From contig CALZHC010000015.1 of NCBI GenBank assembly GCA_945787505.1, positions 1 through 35,272 of the forward strand: a stretch of DNA of 35,272 nucleotides, read 5' to 3'. Source of the DNA: an uncultured Alistipes sp. (lineage in GTDB: Bacteria; Bacteroidota; Bacteroidia; Bacteroidales; UBA932). Shown here in pieces: positions 23,687-31,613 of this stretch (the first letter of the stretch is position 1; each line of letters starts with the position of its first letter). Position numbers and translations under genes: made by a program. Under the pieces are notes generated by a model. The model had not been told where the DNA came from. It did not search any database and saw only the letters and a program-made list of their open reading frames with translations.

Positions 23687-26605
23687 TCAAATCCCGGGAT
23701 CATTGTAAAACCGTCCGCTTGGGTCTTCTCTTATGTAGAAGAATTTATAAGGTACCCCTTTAATTCCTCTTTCGAATTTGCCGGTACTTTGGTCAATCAA
23801 GTAACTCTGAGGTACCAGATAATCAAAAGGTGTAAACTGATAATTATATGAAGACTCCTCTTCCAACTGGAGAGTGAAGACTTCAGGGTAGTTTCCGTTT
23901 TGGGCAATTACATGTCTCATACCATCTTGTGGATAGCAAATCAACAGTGCCTCTGCAAGTGGATGCGATGACTCTGAAAAAATAAGATTTGCAGCAGGCC
24001 TTTTCCAGCGTGATTCCATGTAATATCTTATAACAGCACACTGATCGTTCACCTCTATAGTTGCTCCAGGTACAAGCCCAACTTCATATTCAAAATACTT
24101 GAACACTTTTAAATAGAGTTTGCTAGTAGAATACCTGCCAGTCCGATCCCATCCTTCAAGAGTATATATGCCTGAAGCATTATTTCTTGCTGTCACTACT
24201 CCTAATGAAGTAATAACGATGTCGTCGCTCTCTCTTCCGTCACTGTCTGTTATTTTCCAGTTGATATTTGTATTAGGAGCCGATACGGTATTCAATCTTA
24301 CCGAAACCGGGTATCTTTTTACTGTTGCTGTCCCTGGAAAAGATGAGACATTTAGAAGGGTGTCACCAGAGGCAAAAGATGCCTTTACAGCCGGCTGTAC
24401 CACTACATTTGCATCTGAATATACCGTCGGATAATCCTTGAAATATGCCCTTATTCTGACAATGCTTCCGGCACTGCGTCTGATACCTGTGATTCTTCCA
24501 TCGGCTGTCAGATTGATATATGCATTTCCGGACAAGATTTTCCACTCTACATCCATGCCTGAGGCAGGAACAGATGTATAAGTCAGAATAGAAGTCATTC
24601 CCTCGTAAATTGAAAACTCAGATGAAATGGAGAGAGAAGGCTTGGCAATATTGAACCTCACACTGTCCCCTGCTCCACACACCGACGATGCTCTTACTAT
24701 ATACCTGCCCACAGACAAAGGGACTATTTCATTGTCAGAGTTGACCGTAACACCAGCTGGATTATTAGATGAATATGTAATCGGCACATCGGAAGGTATT
24801 CTCTCGGAGAAGGTCAATGGGATCTTCTGGCCAAGATATATTGGAGAGGGAACGGAACTTTTGTCTATTACGACAGAGCCTGTATTTACCTCGAAAATAA
24901 CTTTCTGTGTAACATTATTCAGCGATGCACCGAACTCGTATGTACCTATTGTACAATTGTTATGATAATCCCCTTTGGTATTGGTCGCGTAAAGGGTATT
25001 TGACGAAATGTATGCCCCATCAGGATCTCCATCCACACAGTTCAGGGAAAAACGTGGAGTTCCCTGTGGCTGAGCACTCCACTCGAGGCTCAAAGGGGTA
25101 TTGTAACCAGGATAGAGTACTTGGGGAATTTCTACACCGGAGAAACTTCTGTCCTTGACTCTAACAAAAATATCCTTTGTATGTTTCCCTTCCACTGTAG
25201 TTACAGTCAGAATACAAGAGCCTACAGACATTCCTGTCACCTCTCCTGAAGATTCGAAAAAGATAATATCAGGTGCACTGCATCGCCATATAAGATTTTT
25301 GTTTTGGGCATTTGAAGGATAGAAAATCACATTTACAAATGCACTCTTTGCCACAAACAGTTCCAAGGAATCCGGTTCTACCGCTATGGAATCAATGTAT
25401 ATAAAAGTATCCACTTTGACCTCTGATGAGGATGATACCCCGGATTCATCAGTTGCCTGAGCTATTATCCGACATTGGCCGTCAGATACGGCAGTTACAG
25501 TCCCTCTGGTATCAACTGTCGCAACAGAAGGGTCCGTAGACCTCCATGAAAGGTATGGATTCTGTGCGGAAGAGGGAGATATAGTTGCAGTGAGCCGTTT
25601 CATCTGACCGACTTGAGTAAATTCCAGTAACCTGGGAGAGAGCGTAATCTCCTGAACAAGGTCCTTCATCCCAGAGACATCAATCCTCCAGCCATTTTCG
25701 TTGATTCCGTCACCTGAAAAATTTGTATGACATACATACATTGTATTTCTCAGAACGTCAAAATTGTCAAGCATACGGCCATTGTGCAGATAATATCTGT
25801 AGACCAGTGAATCATCCACCTTCACGGTACTACGGTATCTCACCACTATCTCGACATACGAAGCCAAGTCATTATATGGTTCAGGAGGAATATGTTCATT
25901 CTCATATCTGTTGCCATCCAGCAGATTCCCTTGGGCATTCTCAGGAAGATACAGATCCACTCCGGTAGTAAATAGAGAGGCTAGCTCATCACCGCTCTTT
26001 GACTCCCCTACACCCATTACATCTTGAAGAGTTTCGGCCTTGGAACTTTTGAAATAGTGAACATTGCGGTTGATGTTTTTAAGCGATACTCTCTTTATAT
26101 CAAACTCTTTGACACTATTGTCAAGACCCGAAGTATCAACTATTATCCTAAACTTTGAAATCAATCTTGAGAGTTCGATTTTAAGATTGCAGTGTTCTCC
26201 ATCGAAATCGTTTTTAGAGACCTTACCGCTTAAAGGCAAATTATTTGCCTCATCGAGATTATCTACCTGTCTGAAGGTGTGAAAGAGTTCCCTTATTGAG
26301 AGAGTATCCCTTATCTTTCCGTCGGTTGTCACATTCTCTGTGTTAGCAATGGCATAGAAATGATATGTCTCTCCACTCTGGAAGGGCATTTTAATATGAA
26401 GTGAATCCTTTTCGGAATATTTTGCGTAAACCAGCTTACCCTTTGAGTCATATATCATCAAATTGACACTTGAAATGTCATCCGATGATTCTGAGGGAAC
26501 CATCTGCAAAGCCAGTTCTTCGGCAATGATACTATCAGCTCCCTCTTTAGTGCAAGAGCAGAAAAGAGGGAGAACAGATAGTGCCAACAACAAAATGACA
26601 CTCAT
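23687..26605 (-). CDS. Fimbrillin-like (DUF4906-type) lipoprotein fused to Ig-like (Big_2) repeats
   Basis: A very large fimbria-associated lipoprotein of 972 aa, counted from the ATG at 26605. That start lies 20 bases after the upstream gene and directly precedes a signal with a Cys near LFCSC. An in-frame ATG at 26671 overlaps the neighbour. Residues to about 330 look like the FimA/Mfa superfamily, ending in the LYLPENAQG, ASYVEIVVRYRS and YRYYLHNGRMLDNFDVLRN segments that I associate with DUF4906. Two clear Big_2 domains follow, with LSWRSTDPSVATVDTRGTVT and LIWRCSAPDIIFFESSGEVT, then at least two more Ig-like segments and a distinct C-terminal domain of about 130 residues. It probably acts as a tip or anchor adhesin with the fimbrillin encoded upstream. 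Confidence 0.72.
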   Translation of the reverse strand: MSVILLLALSVLPLFCSCTKEGADSIIAEELALQMVPSESSDDISSVNLMIYDSKGKLVYAKYSEKDSLHIKMPFQSGETYHFYAIANTENVTTDGKIRDTLSIRELFHTFRQVDNLDEANNLPLSGKVSKNDFDGEHCNLKIELSRLISKFRIIVDTSGLDNSVKEFDIKRVSLKNINRNVHYFKSSKAETLQDVMGVGESKSGDELASLFTTGVDLYLPENAQGNLLDGNRYENEHIPPEPYNDLASYVEIVVRYRSTVKVDDSLVYRYYLHNGRMLDNFDVLRNTMYVCHTNFSGDGINENGWRIDVSGMKDLVQEITLSPRLLEFTQVGQMKRLTATISPSSAQNPYLSWRSTDPSVATVDTRGTVTAVSDGQCRIIAQATDESGVSSSSEVKVDTFIYIDSIAVEPDSLELFVAKSAFVNVIFYPSNAQNKNLIWRCSAPDIIFFESSGEVTGMSVGSCILTVTTVEGKHTKDIFVRVKDRSFSGVEIPQVLYPGYNTPLSLEWSAQPQGTPRFSLNCVDGDPDGAYISSNTLYATNTKGDYHNNCTIGTYEFGASLNNVTQKVIFEVNTGSVVIDKSSVPSPIYLGQKIPLTFSERIPSDVPITYSSNNPAGVTVNSDNEIVPLSVGRYIVRASSVCGAGDSVRFNIAKPSLSISSEFSIYEGMTSILTYTSVPASGMDVEWKILSGNAYINLTADGRITGIRRSAGSIVRIRAYFKDYPTVYSDANVVVQPAVKASFASGDTLLNVSSFPGTATVKRYPVSVRLNTVSAPNTNINWKITDSDGRESDDIVITSLGVVTARNNASGIYTLEGWDRTGRYSTSKLYLKVFKYFEYEVGLVPGATIEVNDQCAVIRYYMESRWKRPAANLIFSESSHPLAEALLICYPQDGMRHVIAQNGNYPEVFTLQLEEESSYNYQFTPFDYLVPQSYLIDQSTGKFERGIKGVPYKFFYIREDPSGRFYNDPGI

Positions 26606-26624
26606 AACTATCAACAATAAACCA

Positions 26625-27710
26625 TTAAAACTCCTTGTCAAATGTAGGTAGTACTTCCCAAGGCAGGACATCCAGTGATACTGTCAGGCTACCGGGAACA
26701 AGCGGTTCGTTTGGTTCGAGTGAACCAGGCCTTGATATGACGATTGAATATGAATATAATTTGTTCCTGCTTACTCCTTCTGTACCGGATGAGAAACCAT
26801 AGCCGTCTTGATTGATAAGGATCGGATAATAGTATTTCACGCCATCAAGGGTCGCCTCAAGAAGAAGCTTTGTGCAATCTGATATATCGTTCGTCTCATT
26901 TGAATATGCATAGAGATAATGTGGTGTAGTGTATCCTGTTTCCCCGATTTCGCTTGATATTTCATCATATATAAGCCCCTGCTGTACTGTCGTAGCGACA
27001 TCCTCAGCCTTGTACTGACCCTCGTTAAGAACCACAGGAGAGAGAGGCTCAGCTCCATTATGGATGAGTTTAGCTCCATGTGCATTTAAAAGATACAATT
27101 TGCATCCTGAAAGTTTCATATCTTCATAAGGGCCACCGCTGAATTTGGTTTTTATGCTCTTTACCTCCACTTTGGCAAGAAACCTTTCAAGTGAAATGGT
27201 AATAGCATCTATCACAGCCACATCTTTATCTTTCTGACCGTACATTGTGAAATTTTTGAGTTCCTCTTTGGAGAGAGTAGCTGTAAGATCACAAAATTCC
27301 GAAAAGGTGGTAATACCTTTGAAACGAAGTTCATGAGCATTGACTATTACGCAGAAACGCTTTTTACCTGTAGTGGTGGTAAAGGGAAGAGCATTGATAT
27401 CTGTCAGCTCCGAGCTCGAATAGTGCTTGTAAGACTCGAGTTTGTACTCTTGCTGACTCTGTCCGTCTACCATCTTAAAAGCAAAGATATCCAGTGACTT
27501 GATAGTATTATCCTCACTCTGGTCAGTTACTGTGGTTAGCTTCGTTTGGTCTGAAGCAAAAGAGAATGTAACAGTTGCAACCTGAGGTCTTTCAGAGAGG
27601 TCTTGTTCAGCAGTCAACTGTTGCTTACAAGATGAAGAAAAAAACAGAAAAGAGGATGCACATAAAAGAGTGCAAATGCCCGCAGGCGAAAAATAATGTT
27701 TGTAATTCAT
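26625..27710 (-). CDS. FimA/Mfa1-type fimbrillin lipoprotein
   Basis: The 361-aa protein starts with a lipoprotein signal ending FFSSSC (Cys28), as Bacteroidales fimbrillins do before being processed outside the cell. The N-terminal domain carries ATVTFSF, IKSLDIFAF, and KRFCVIVNAHE, followed by LERFLAKVEVKSI, the usual fimbrillin strand. The C-terminal domain ends SRNKLYSYSIVISRPGS and LTVSLDVLPWEVLP, the typical FimA/Mfa1 ending whose last strand can be donated to the next subunit. It is the first gene of a two-gene unit. It should be a shaft or accessory subunit of a host- or biofilm-binding fimbria. No other fimbrial gene is in the window. Confidence 0.8.
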   Translation of the reverse strand: MNYKHYFSPAGICTLLCASSFLFFSSSCKQQLTAEQDLSERPQVATVTFSFASDQTKLTTVTDQSEDNTIKSLDIFAFKMVDGQSQQEYKLESYKHYSSSELTDINALPFTTTTGKKRFCVIVNAHELRFKGITTFSEFCDLTATLSKEELKNFTMYGQKDKDVAVIDAITISLERFLAKVEVKSIKTKFSGGPYEDMKLSGCKLYLLNAHGAKLIHNGAEPLSPVVLNEGQYKAEDVATTVQQGLIYDEISSEIGETGYTTPHYLYAYSNETNDISDCTKLLLEATLDGVKYYYPILINQDGYGFSSGTEGVSRNKLYSYSIVISRPGSLEPNEPLVPGSLTVSLDVLPWEVLPTFDKEF

Positions 27711-27808
27711 GATAAATAGTGTTTTAAAAGTTCCATCTCACAAATCTCACTCACCATTTCAAACACTACTTGGAGGATTCAAGTGCTGTATGCTGAATGA
27801 TTACAGTG

Positions 27809-27816
27809 CAAAAGTA
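27809..27816 (-). promoter_or_regulatory. Candidate -7 box for the fimbrillin genes
   Basis: TACTTTTG on the minus strand matches TAnnTTTG, 99 bases before the fimbrillin ATG. No TTTG is found at the -33 position. The long leader (27711-27808) holds no other obvious element; no invertible repeats were recognised there. Confidence 0.4.
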
Positions 27817-27843
27817 AATAGAAAGAAAATATGAAGATATAAA

Positions 27844-27876
27844 TGTGTCTCATTTGGTAAAATATATTTACCTTTG
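27844..27876 (+). promoter_or_regulatory. Promoter for RNase P RNA
   Basis: TACCTTTG at 27869-27876 is a full -7 match placed four bases before the RNA. TGTG at 27844-27847, 21 bases upstream, is a one-mismatch -33 box. Confidence 0.55.
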
Positions 27877-27880
27877 CACG

Positions 27881-28204
27881 AAAAGGTAGAATGCCTTATC
27901 GCTGCGAAAGCAGAGGAAAGTCCGGGCAGGGAAGAGCACTGCACTGTGGAAAGCACAGATAGGCGTAAGCTTATGATACGGGTAGCAGAAAATAACCGCC
28001 TCGCAAGGGGTAAGGGTGAAAAGGCGGGGTAAGAGCCCACCGGCCGCAATGGCAACATTCCGGCAGTATCCGCCTGCAGCCTGCAAGGCCAAATATACCA
28101 ACAATCAAGGGCTGCTCGTCCGATGTTGGGGGGTAGGCTGCTCAGATAAATGATAGGGACCTGTTTACAGGCACAGAACTCGGCTTATAGTTCTGCCTTT
28201 TTTA
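27881..28204 (+). ncRNA. rnpB: RNase P RNA, bacterial class A
   Basis: This is the catalytic RNA that removes 5' leaders from pre-tRNAs. The universal core is present: GAGGAAAGTCCGGGC at 27913-27927, AGAGCCCACCG near 28031-28041, and the 3' ACAGAACTCGGCTTATAG at 28173-28190. The ends pair as helix P1: AAAAGGTAGAA (from 27881) with TTCTGCCTTTT (28191-28201). The total of about 324 bases fits Bacteroidota. The exact ends are inferred from P1. Confidence 0.92.
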
Positions 28205-28243
28205 AAAAAAAGAGGGTGATTGGATAATTCCAACCACCCTCTT
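28203..28243 (-). terminator. Terminator of the rpmB-rpmG-DUF4295 operon
   Basis: On the minus strand AAGAGGGTGGTTGG (28243-28230) pairs with CCAATCACCCTCTT (28223-28210) with one mismatch around a 6-base loop, followed by a run of seven T. The A/T stretch at 28198-28211 also gives rnpB its terminal T-run in the other direction. Confidence 0.8.
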
Positions 28244-28264
28244 AAATTATATAGTGTTTCGTTG

Positions 28265-28426
28265 TTATTTCTTTTCGAAAAATTCTTTTGTACGATCCAC
28301 TGCGATGAAATCTTCTTTGAAGATGTAAGCTCCTGTGCGTTCAGATCTTTCCATCTTGATACACTTAACAAGGTTTCTCTTGGAGGCTTTGTCTCCGGAG
28401 AAAGTTGCGACCGCTTTCTTTGCCAT
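28265..28426 (-). CDS. DUF4295 small basic protein
   Basis: A 53-residue basic protein beginning MAKKAVATFSGDK, with KRNLVKCIKMERSERTGAY and ending VDRTKEFFEKK. It matches the Bacteroidota-specific DUF4295 family, which is regularly encoded after rpmB and rpmG as here (9 bases after rpmG). That placement and its size and charge suggest a ribosome-associated protein; the function has not been shown to my knowledge. Confidence 0.85.
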   Translation of the reverse strand: MAKKAVATFSGDKASKRNLVKCIKMERSERTGAYIFKEDFIAVDRTKEFFEKK

Positions 28427-28435
28427 ATCTTAAAA

Positions 28436-28624
28436 CTATTTAATCTCTTTATGAACAGTTACTCTCTTGAGGTAAGGATTGTATTTCTTACGTTCAAGTC
28501 TATCTACAGTATTTTTTTTATTTTTGGTTGTAATGTAACGTGAGATACCGGGAACACCGGTTGCTTTCTGCTCAGTACATTCGAGGATAACCTGTACCCT
28601 ATTGCCTTTACCTTTCTTTGCCAT
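28436..28624 (-). CDS. rpmG: 50S ribosomal protein L33
   Basis: The 62-aa protein has the L33 pattern: [19 protein letters not shown], then [19 protein letters not shown] and the closing [16 protein letters not shown]. The zinc-binding cysteine pairs of some L33 proteins are absent (one Cys only), so it is the Cys-minus type. A perfect AGGAGG lies 8 bases before its ATG (28633-28638 on the minus strand), which is unusual for this phylum. Confidence 0.95.
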   Translation of the reverse strand: MAKKGKGNRVQVILECTEQKATGVPGISRYITTKNKKNTVDRLERKKYNPYLKRVTVHKEIK

Positions 28625-28642
28625 GTCTTTATCCTCCTAATA

Positions 28643-28885
28643 TTAATAGATGTTAATTAAACCTTTTCCCTGAGCTGATTTGAGAGCAGCTGCGAGACCG
28701 TTCTTATTAATAACTCTCATACCTGCAACGGAGACCTTGAGAGTCACGAATCTTTTTTCTTCTTCCAACCAGAACCTCTTGGTTTTCAAGTTGGGAGCGA
28801 ATTCGCGTTTGGTGCGACGTTTAGAGTGAGAAACGTTATTTCCAATCACTCTTTTCTTTCCTGTGATTTGACAAACTCTTGCCAT
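28643..28885 (-). CDS. rpmB: 50S ribosomal protein L28
   Basis: The 80-aa basic protein starts MARVCQITGKKRVIGNNVSHS and continues with KRRTKREFAPNLKTKRFW and LKVSVAGMRVINKNGL, the standard L28 order. It is the first gene of the rpmB-rpmG-DUF4295 operon, 18 bases before rpmG. Confidence 0.96.
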   Translation of the reverse strand: MARVCQITGKKRVIGNNVSHSKRRTKREFAPNLKTKRFWLEEEKRFVTLKVSVAGMRVINKNGLAAALKSAQGKGLINIY

Positions 28886-28923
28886 TATATTGTATTTTTT
28901 ATATTATTCAACTTTCGGGGGTG

Positions 28924-28955
28924 CAAATATCCCTCTTTTTTATCAAAAAACCAAA
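28924..28955 (-). promoter_or_regulatory. Probable promoter of the rpmB operon
   Basis: On the minus strand TTTG (28955-28952), 20 bases, then GATATTTG (28931-28924), which differs from TAnnTTTG only at the first base. It lies in the 73-base gap between lepB and rpmB. Confidence 0.45.
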
Positions 28956-28958
28956 TTT

Positions 28959-30305
28959 TTATACAAACTTGAACAATCGATTCCATCTGATACTCTGAGG
29001 GAATGATCTGTTTTTGTCTGTCGAAAACCATATAAACTTAGGCTTGCCTACTATATGATCTTCGGGAACGAATCCCCAATAGCGGGAGTCAAGAGAATTG
29101 TGTCTGTTGTCACCCATCATGAAATAGTAATCCATTTCAAAAGTATAAGTGTTGGCAAGATTACCATCTATGAATATCTCTTTTCCCGAAACCTCCAGCT
29201 GATGTCCTTCATACACCGAAATAATTCTTCGATATAGAGGAAGGTTTTCCAATGTCAGCTCTACAGTGTCTCCCTTTTTGGGAATATATAATGGACCGAA
29301 ATTGTCTCGTGTCCACTTATAATCAGGGCTGAACGGGAAAATCAGCTTCTCTGAATAGACTTCCATTCCTTCATATCTCTCAATGTTGGGAATAACTTCG
29401 ACAACATTCGGGAAACTTTTTATTTTCTCCAGGCCCTCCTGAGTTAGAGGAAGATTTGGATAACCGGGCAATCTTGAGGAGAAGAGCGTTTCAGAACGAG
29501 AAACCCCGATTTCATCGAGAAATTTCACATTGATGGCACTTCCATTTGTAACTACCCTATAAGTATTCTGAATTCCCTGGTGAATTGGAAGCATTTCAGA
29601 GTTGACCATCACTACTCCATCTACTATCTGAATAGTATCTCCTGCAACCGCGACACACCTTTTGACATAGTTGTCTTTCTTGTCTACAGGTCTTGTGATT
29701 ACAGGCCCATACATCCTTTCAGTGTAGGACTTGCCGTTCATGCGGACATGTGTGTAATAATCTTCGGTAGGAGCAGACATAAGTACCGTATCTCCGTGAG
29801 GAAAACCGAAAACTACTATATCGTCTCTCTTCACATGTGAGAATCCAGCGAGTCTGCGATAGTCCAACTTGATGAGGTCGGAATATGACTTCCTGCCGAA
29901 AACCGTATTGTGAACGAACGGAAGGGAGAGTGGTCTCTGGGGAACTTTGGGACCATACGAGAGCTTGCTTACGAAGAGATAGTCTCCTGTCATCAAAGAA
30001 TTTTCCATTGATGACGAAGGGATTGTAAAGGCTTGGATCACAAATATATTGAGCGGAGCAACCACCAATATGGCAAAAATTATTGCATCCAGCCAATCGA
30101 GAAACACATTATGTTTCTCCCCCTCCTTATAATTCTTTTTCCAGAACGCCCACTTTACTTTTTTGGTGACAAAGAGGTCAAAAACAACTATCAGACCGAA
30201 AAGCCACCAATAATCGCCAAGCCAAATGACCCAGGCAAGATAGAGGGCTGCCCAAATAGAGAATTTAAACCATTTGTTCTGTAAAAAAGCTCTCACTACT
30301 GTCAA
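28959..30305 (-). CDS. lepB: Signal peptidase I
   Basis: LepB cleaves signal peptides of Sec/Tat substrates at the outer face of the inner membrane. The 448-aa protein has N-terminal hydrophobic helices (about 13-47 and 73-93), the catalytic Ser99 in IPSSSMENS, the general base Lys215 in YVKRCVAVAGD, and box E MGDNRHNSLDSRYWG near residue 400. A large insertion between the Lys box and box E makes it longer than E. coli LepB, as is normal in Bacteroidota. There is no ATG near the start: the frame opens with TTG at 30305, and GTG at 30296 is the alternative. It begins four bases after the rplT stop. Confidence 0.93.
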   Translation of the reverse strand: MTVVRAFLQNKWFKFSIWAALYLAWVIWLGDYWWLFGLIVVFDLFVTKKVKWAFWKKNYKEGEKHNVFLDWLDAIIFAILVVAPLNIFVIQAFTIPSSSMENSLMTGDYLFVSKLSYGPKVPQRPLSLPFVHNTVFGRKSYSDLIKLDYRRLAGFSHVKRDDIVVFGFPHGDTVLMSAPTEDYYTHVRMNGKSYTERMYGPVITRPVDKKDNYVKRCVAVAGDTIQIVDGVVMVNSEMLPIHQGIQNTYRVVTNGSAINVKFLDEIGVSRSETLFSSRLPGYPNLPLTQEGLEKIKSFPNVVEVIPNIERYEGMEVYSEKLIFPFSPDYKWTRDNFGPLYIPKKGDTVELTLENLPLYRRIISVYEGHQLEVSGKEIFIDGNLANTYTFEMDYYFMMGDNRHNSLDSRYWGFVPEDHIVGKPKFIWFSTDKNRSFPQSIRWNRLFKFV

Positions 30306-30309
30306 TGAA

Positions 30310-30654
30310 CTATTTTACTGAATTTATAACGGCTTCGAAAGCTTGAGGATTGTTCATGGCAAGGTCAGCGAGCACCTTACGGTTCAAACCTACATTCTGC
30401 TTTGCGAGAGCACCGATGAACTGCGAGTAGTTCATACCATGCTGACGTGCTGCAGCGTTAATACGCTGAATCCACAATGAACGGAAATTACGTTTTTTCT
30501 GTTTACGGTCGCGGTAAGCGTAACCCAAACCTTTTTCATAGGTGTTCTTGGCTACGGTCCACACGTTTTTCCTTGCGAGGAAATTACCGCGGGTTTCTTT
30601 CAGAATTTTTTTACGGCGAGCTCTTGATGCTACCGAATTGACTGATCTAGGCAT
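30310..30654 (-). CDS. rplT: 50S ribosomal protein L20
   Basis: The 114-aa basic protein has the L20 pattern: [19 protein letters not shown], then [35 protein letters not shown] and [16 protein letters not shown]20 is needed for early large-subunit assembly and, in E. coli and Bacillus, represses its own operon by binding mRNA. An 89-base spacer with a strong hairpin precedes it. Confidence 0.96.
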   Translation of the reverse strand: MPRSVNSVASRARRKKILKETRGNFLARKNVWTVAKNTYEKGLGYAYRDRKQKKRNFRSLWIQRINAAARQHGMNYSQFIGALAKQNVGLNRKVLADLAMNNPQAFEAVINSVK

Positions 30655-30669
30655 ACTTCACTTTTAAAT

Positions 30670-30732
30670 TTTAAGAATGTCAGCGCCCTCCCCCTAATAT
30701 GAGAGACTTACCCTGCTGTGCATTCAGTTAAA
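30670..30732 (-). promoter_or_regulatory. Multi-tier mRNA hairpin in the rpmI-rplT spacer
   Basis: On the minus strand four successive pairings nest: TTTAA (30732-30728) with TTAAA (30674-30670), GAATG (30725-30721) with CATTC (30679-30675), CAGC (30718-30715) with GCTG (30684-30681), and CTCTC (30705-30701) with GGGAG (30692-30688, one wobble). The structure ends 15 bases before the rplT ATG. No T-run follows, so it is not a plain terminator. A translational operator, possibly for L20, is inferred. Confidence 0.6.
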
Positions 30733-30743
30733 CAATAAATTAA

Positions 30744-30941
30744 TTACGAAACGACAATCATTGCTTTTACCCTCTTGTTGTCGCAAGCATCAAGGATTGC
30801 AACCTTGTTGAGGTTTCTTTTCTGTTTTGTCGTCTTTTTGGTGAGAATGTGGCTGTGATAAGCGTGTCTTCTCTTCACCTTTCCGGTTCCGGTAAGCACA
30901 AAGCGCTTTTTAGCACCGGAGTTGGTCTTTAGTTTCGGCAT
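30744..30941 (-). CDS. rpmI: 50S ribosomal protein L35
   Basis: The 65-aa basic protein starts [14 protein letters not shown] and shows [19 protein letters not shown] followed by KQKRNLNK, the L35 pattern. It sits 25 bases after infC and upstream of rplT in the conserved infC-rpmI-rplT order. Confidence 0.96.
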   Translation of the reverse strand: MPKLKTNSGAKKRFVLTGTGKVKRRHAYHSHILTKKTTKQKRNLNKVAILDACDNKRVKAMIVVS

Positions 30942-30966
30942 TGTTTTAAATATTTTAGTTAAACAG

Positions 30967-31593
30967 TTATTTCTTCTTGTTTGGTGTGAGCATCATAATC
31001 ATTCTCTTACCTTCAAGCTTAGGCATCTGTTCCGCCTTTCCGTACTCTTCAAGTTCAACCGCAAATCTGAGAAGAAGTTTCTCTCCCTGCTCAGAGAATA
31101 GGATTGAGCGTCCTCTGAAGAATACATATGCTTTGACTTTTGAACCTTCCTGAAGGAAGTTAATGGCATGCTTTAGTTTAAACTGAAAGTCGTGCTCATC
31201 AGTATTGGGTCCGAAGCGAATCTCCTTTATCACCACTTTGCTGGCATTGGATTTCATCTCCTTTGCCTTCTTTTTCTGCTGATAGAGGTACTTCTGATAG
31301 TCAATAATCTTACATACCGGAGGATCCACCTTTGCAGAAATCTCTACAAGATCAAGTTCCTGATCTTCAGCGATTCTCAACGCCTCTGAAAGGGAGTATA
31401 TACCCTGTTCCGGAATATTTTCTCCTACCAGTCGAACTTTTGAGGCAGTAATTGCCTGATTAATTCTGAGTCCATCCTCATCCGAAGAGGCTTTCTTGGG
31501 ACTTCTCTGATCCTTCTGAGCATTGCTATTAACGCTCTGATTGTTAGGCTTTGGCGCTCCTACATTAGGACGCTTTTTAATAGGTGTTGCGAT
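30967..31593 (-). CDS. infC: Translation initiation factor IF-3, apparent AUC start
   Basis: IF-3 binds the 30S subunit and rejects non-canonical start codons. The frame encodes 208 aa if it begins at ATC 31593: a polar Asn/Lys/Gln tail of about 40 residues, then the N-domain ([20 protein letters not shown], residues 41-60), the helical linker rich in Lys, and the C-domain ending [13 protein letters not shown]. No ATG, GTG or TTG occurs in frame between the upstream stop (31599-31597) and TTG at 31380, and starting at that TTG would remove most of the conserved N-domain. A perfect AGGAGG (31607-31602) stands 8 bases before the ATC. The E. coli gene uses AUU for autoregulation, so this is the likely parallel. 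ATT at 31581 is a weaker alternative. Confidence 0.9.
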   Translation of the reverse strand: MATPIKKRPNVGAPKPNNQSVNSNAQKDQRSPKKASSDEDGLRINQAITASKVRLVGENIPEQGIYSLSEALRIAEDQELDLVEISAKVDPPVCKIIDYQKYLYQQKKKAKEMKSNASKVVIKEIRFGPNTDEHDFQFKLKHAINFLQEGSKVKAYVFFRGRSILFSEQGEKLLLRFAVELEEYGKAEQMPKLEGKRMIMMLTPNKKK

Positions 31594-31601
31594 AGGTTAA
31601 T

Positions 31602-31607
31602 CCTCCT
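31602..31607 (-). promoter_or_regulatory. Shine-Dalgarno sequence of infC
   Basis: AGGAGG on the minus strand, 8 bases upstream of the AUC start. Most genes in this window have no such site, and this one fixes the non-canonical start. Confidence 0.75.
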
Positions 31608-31613
31608 GTAAAA

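Noticed and set aside
26606..26671. Upstream start of the large fimbrillin at 26671
   Set aside because: It overlaps the preceding fimbrillin gene and puts 22 extra residues before an otherwise normal lipoprotein signal. Not fully excluded.
27711..27843. Invertible promoter (phase variation) in front of the fimbrillin genes
   Set aside because: No inverted repeats of useful length flank the -7 box and no recombinase gene is nearby.
30967..31380. Short form of infC beginning at TTG 31380
   Set aside because: It would delete most of the conserved IF-3 N-domain, which is encoded in frame upstream and preceded by AGGAGG and ATC.
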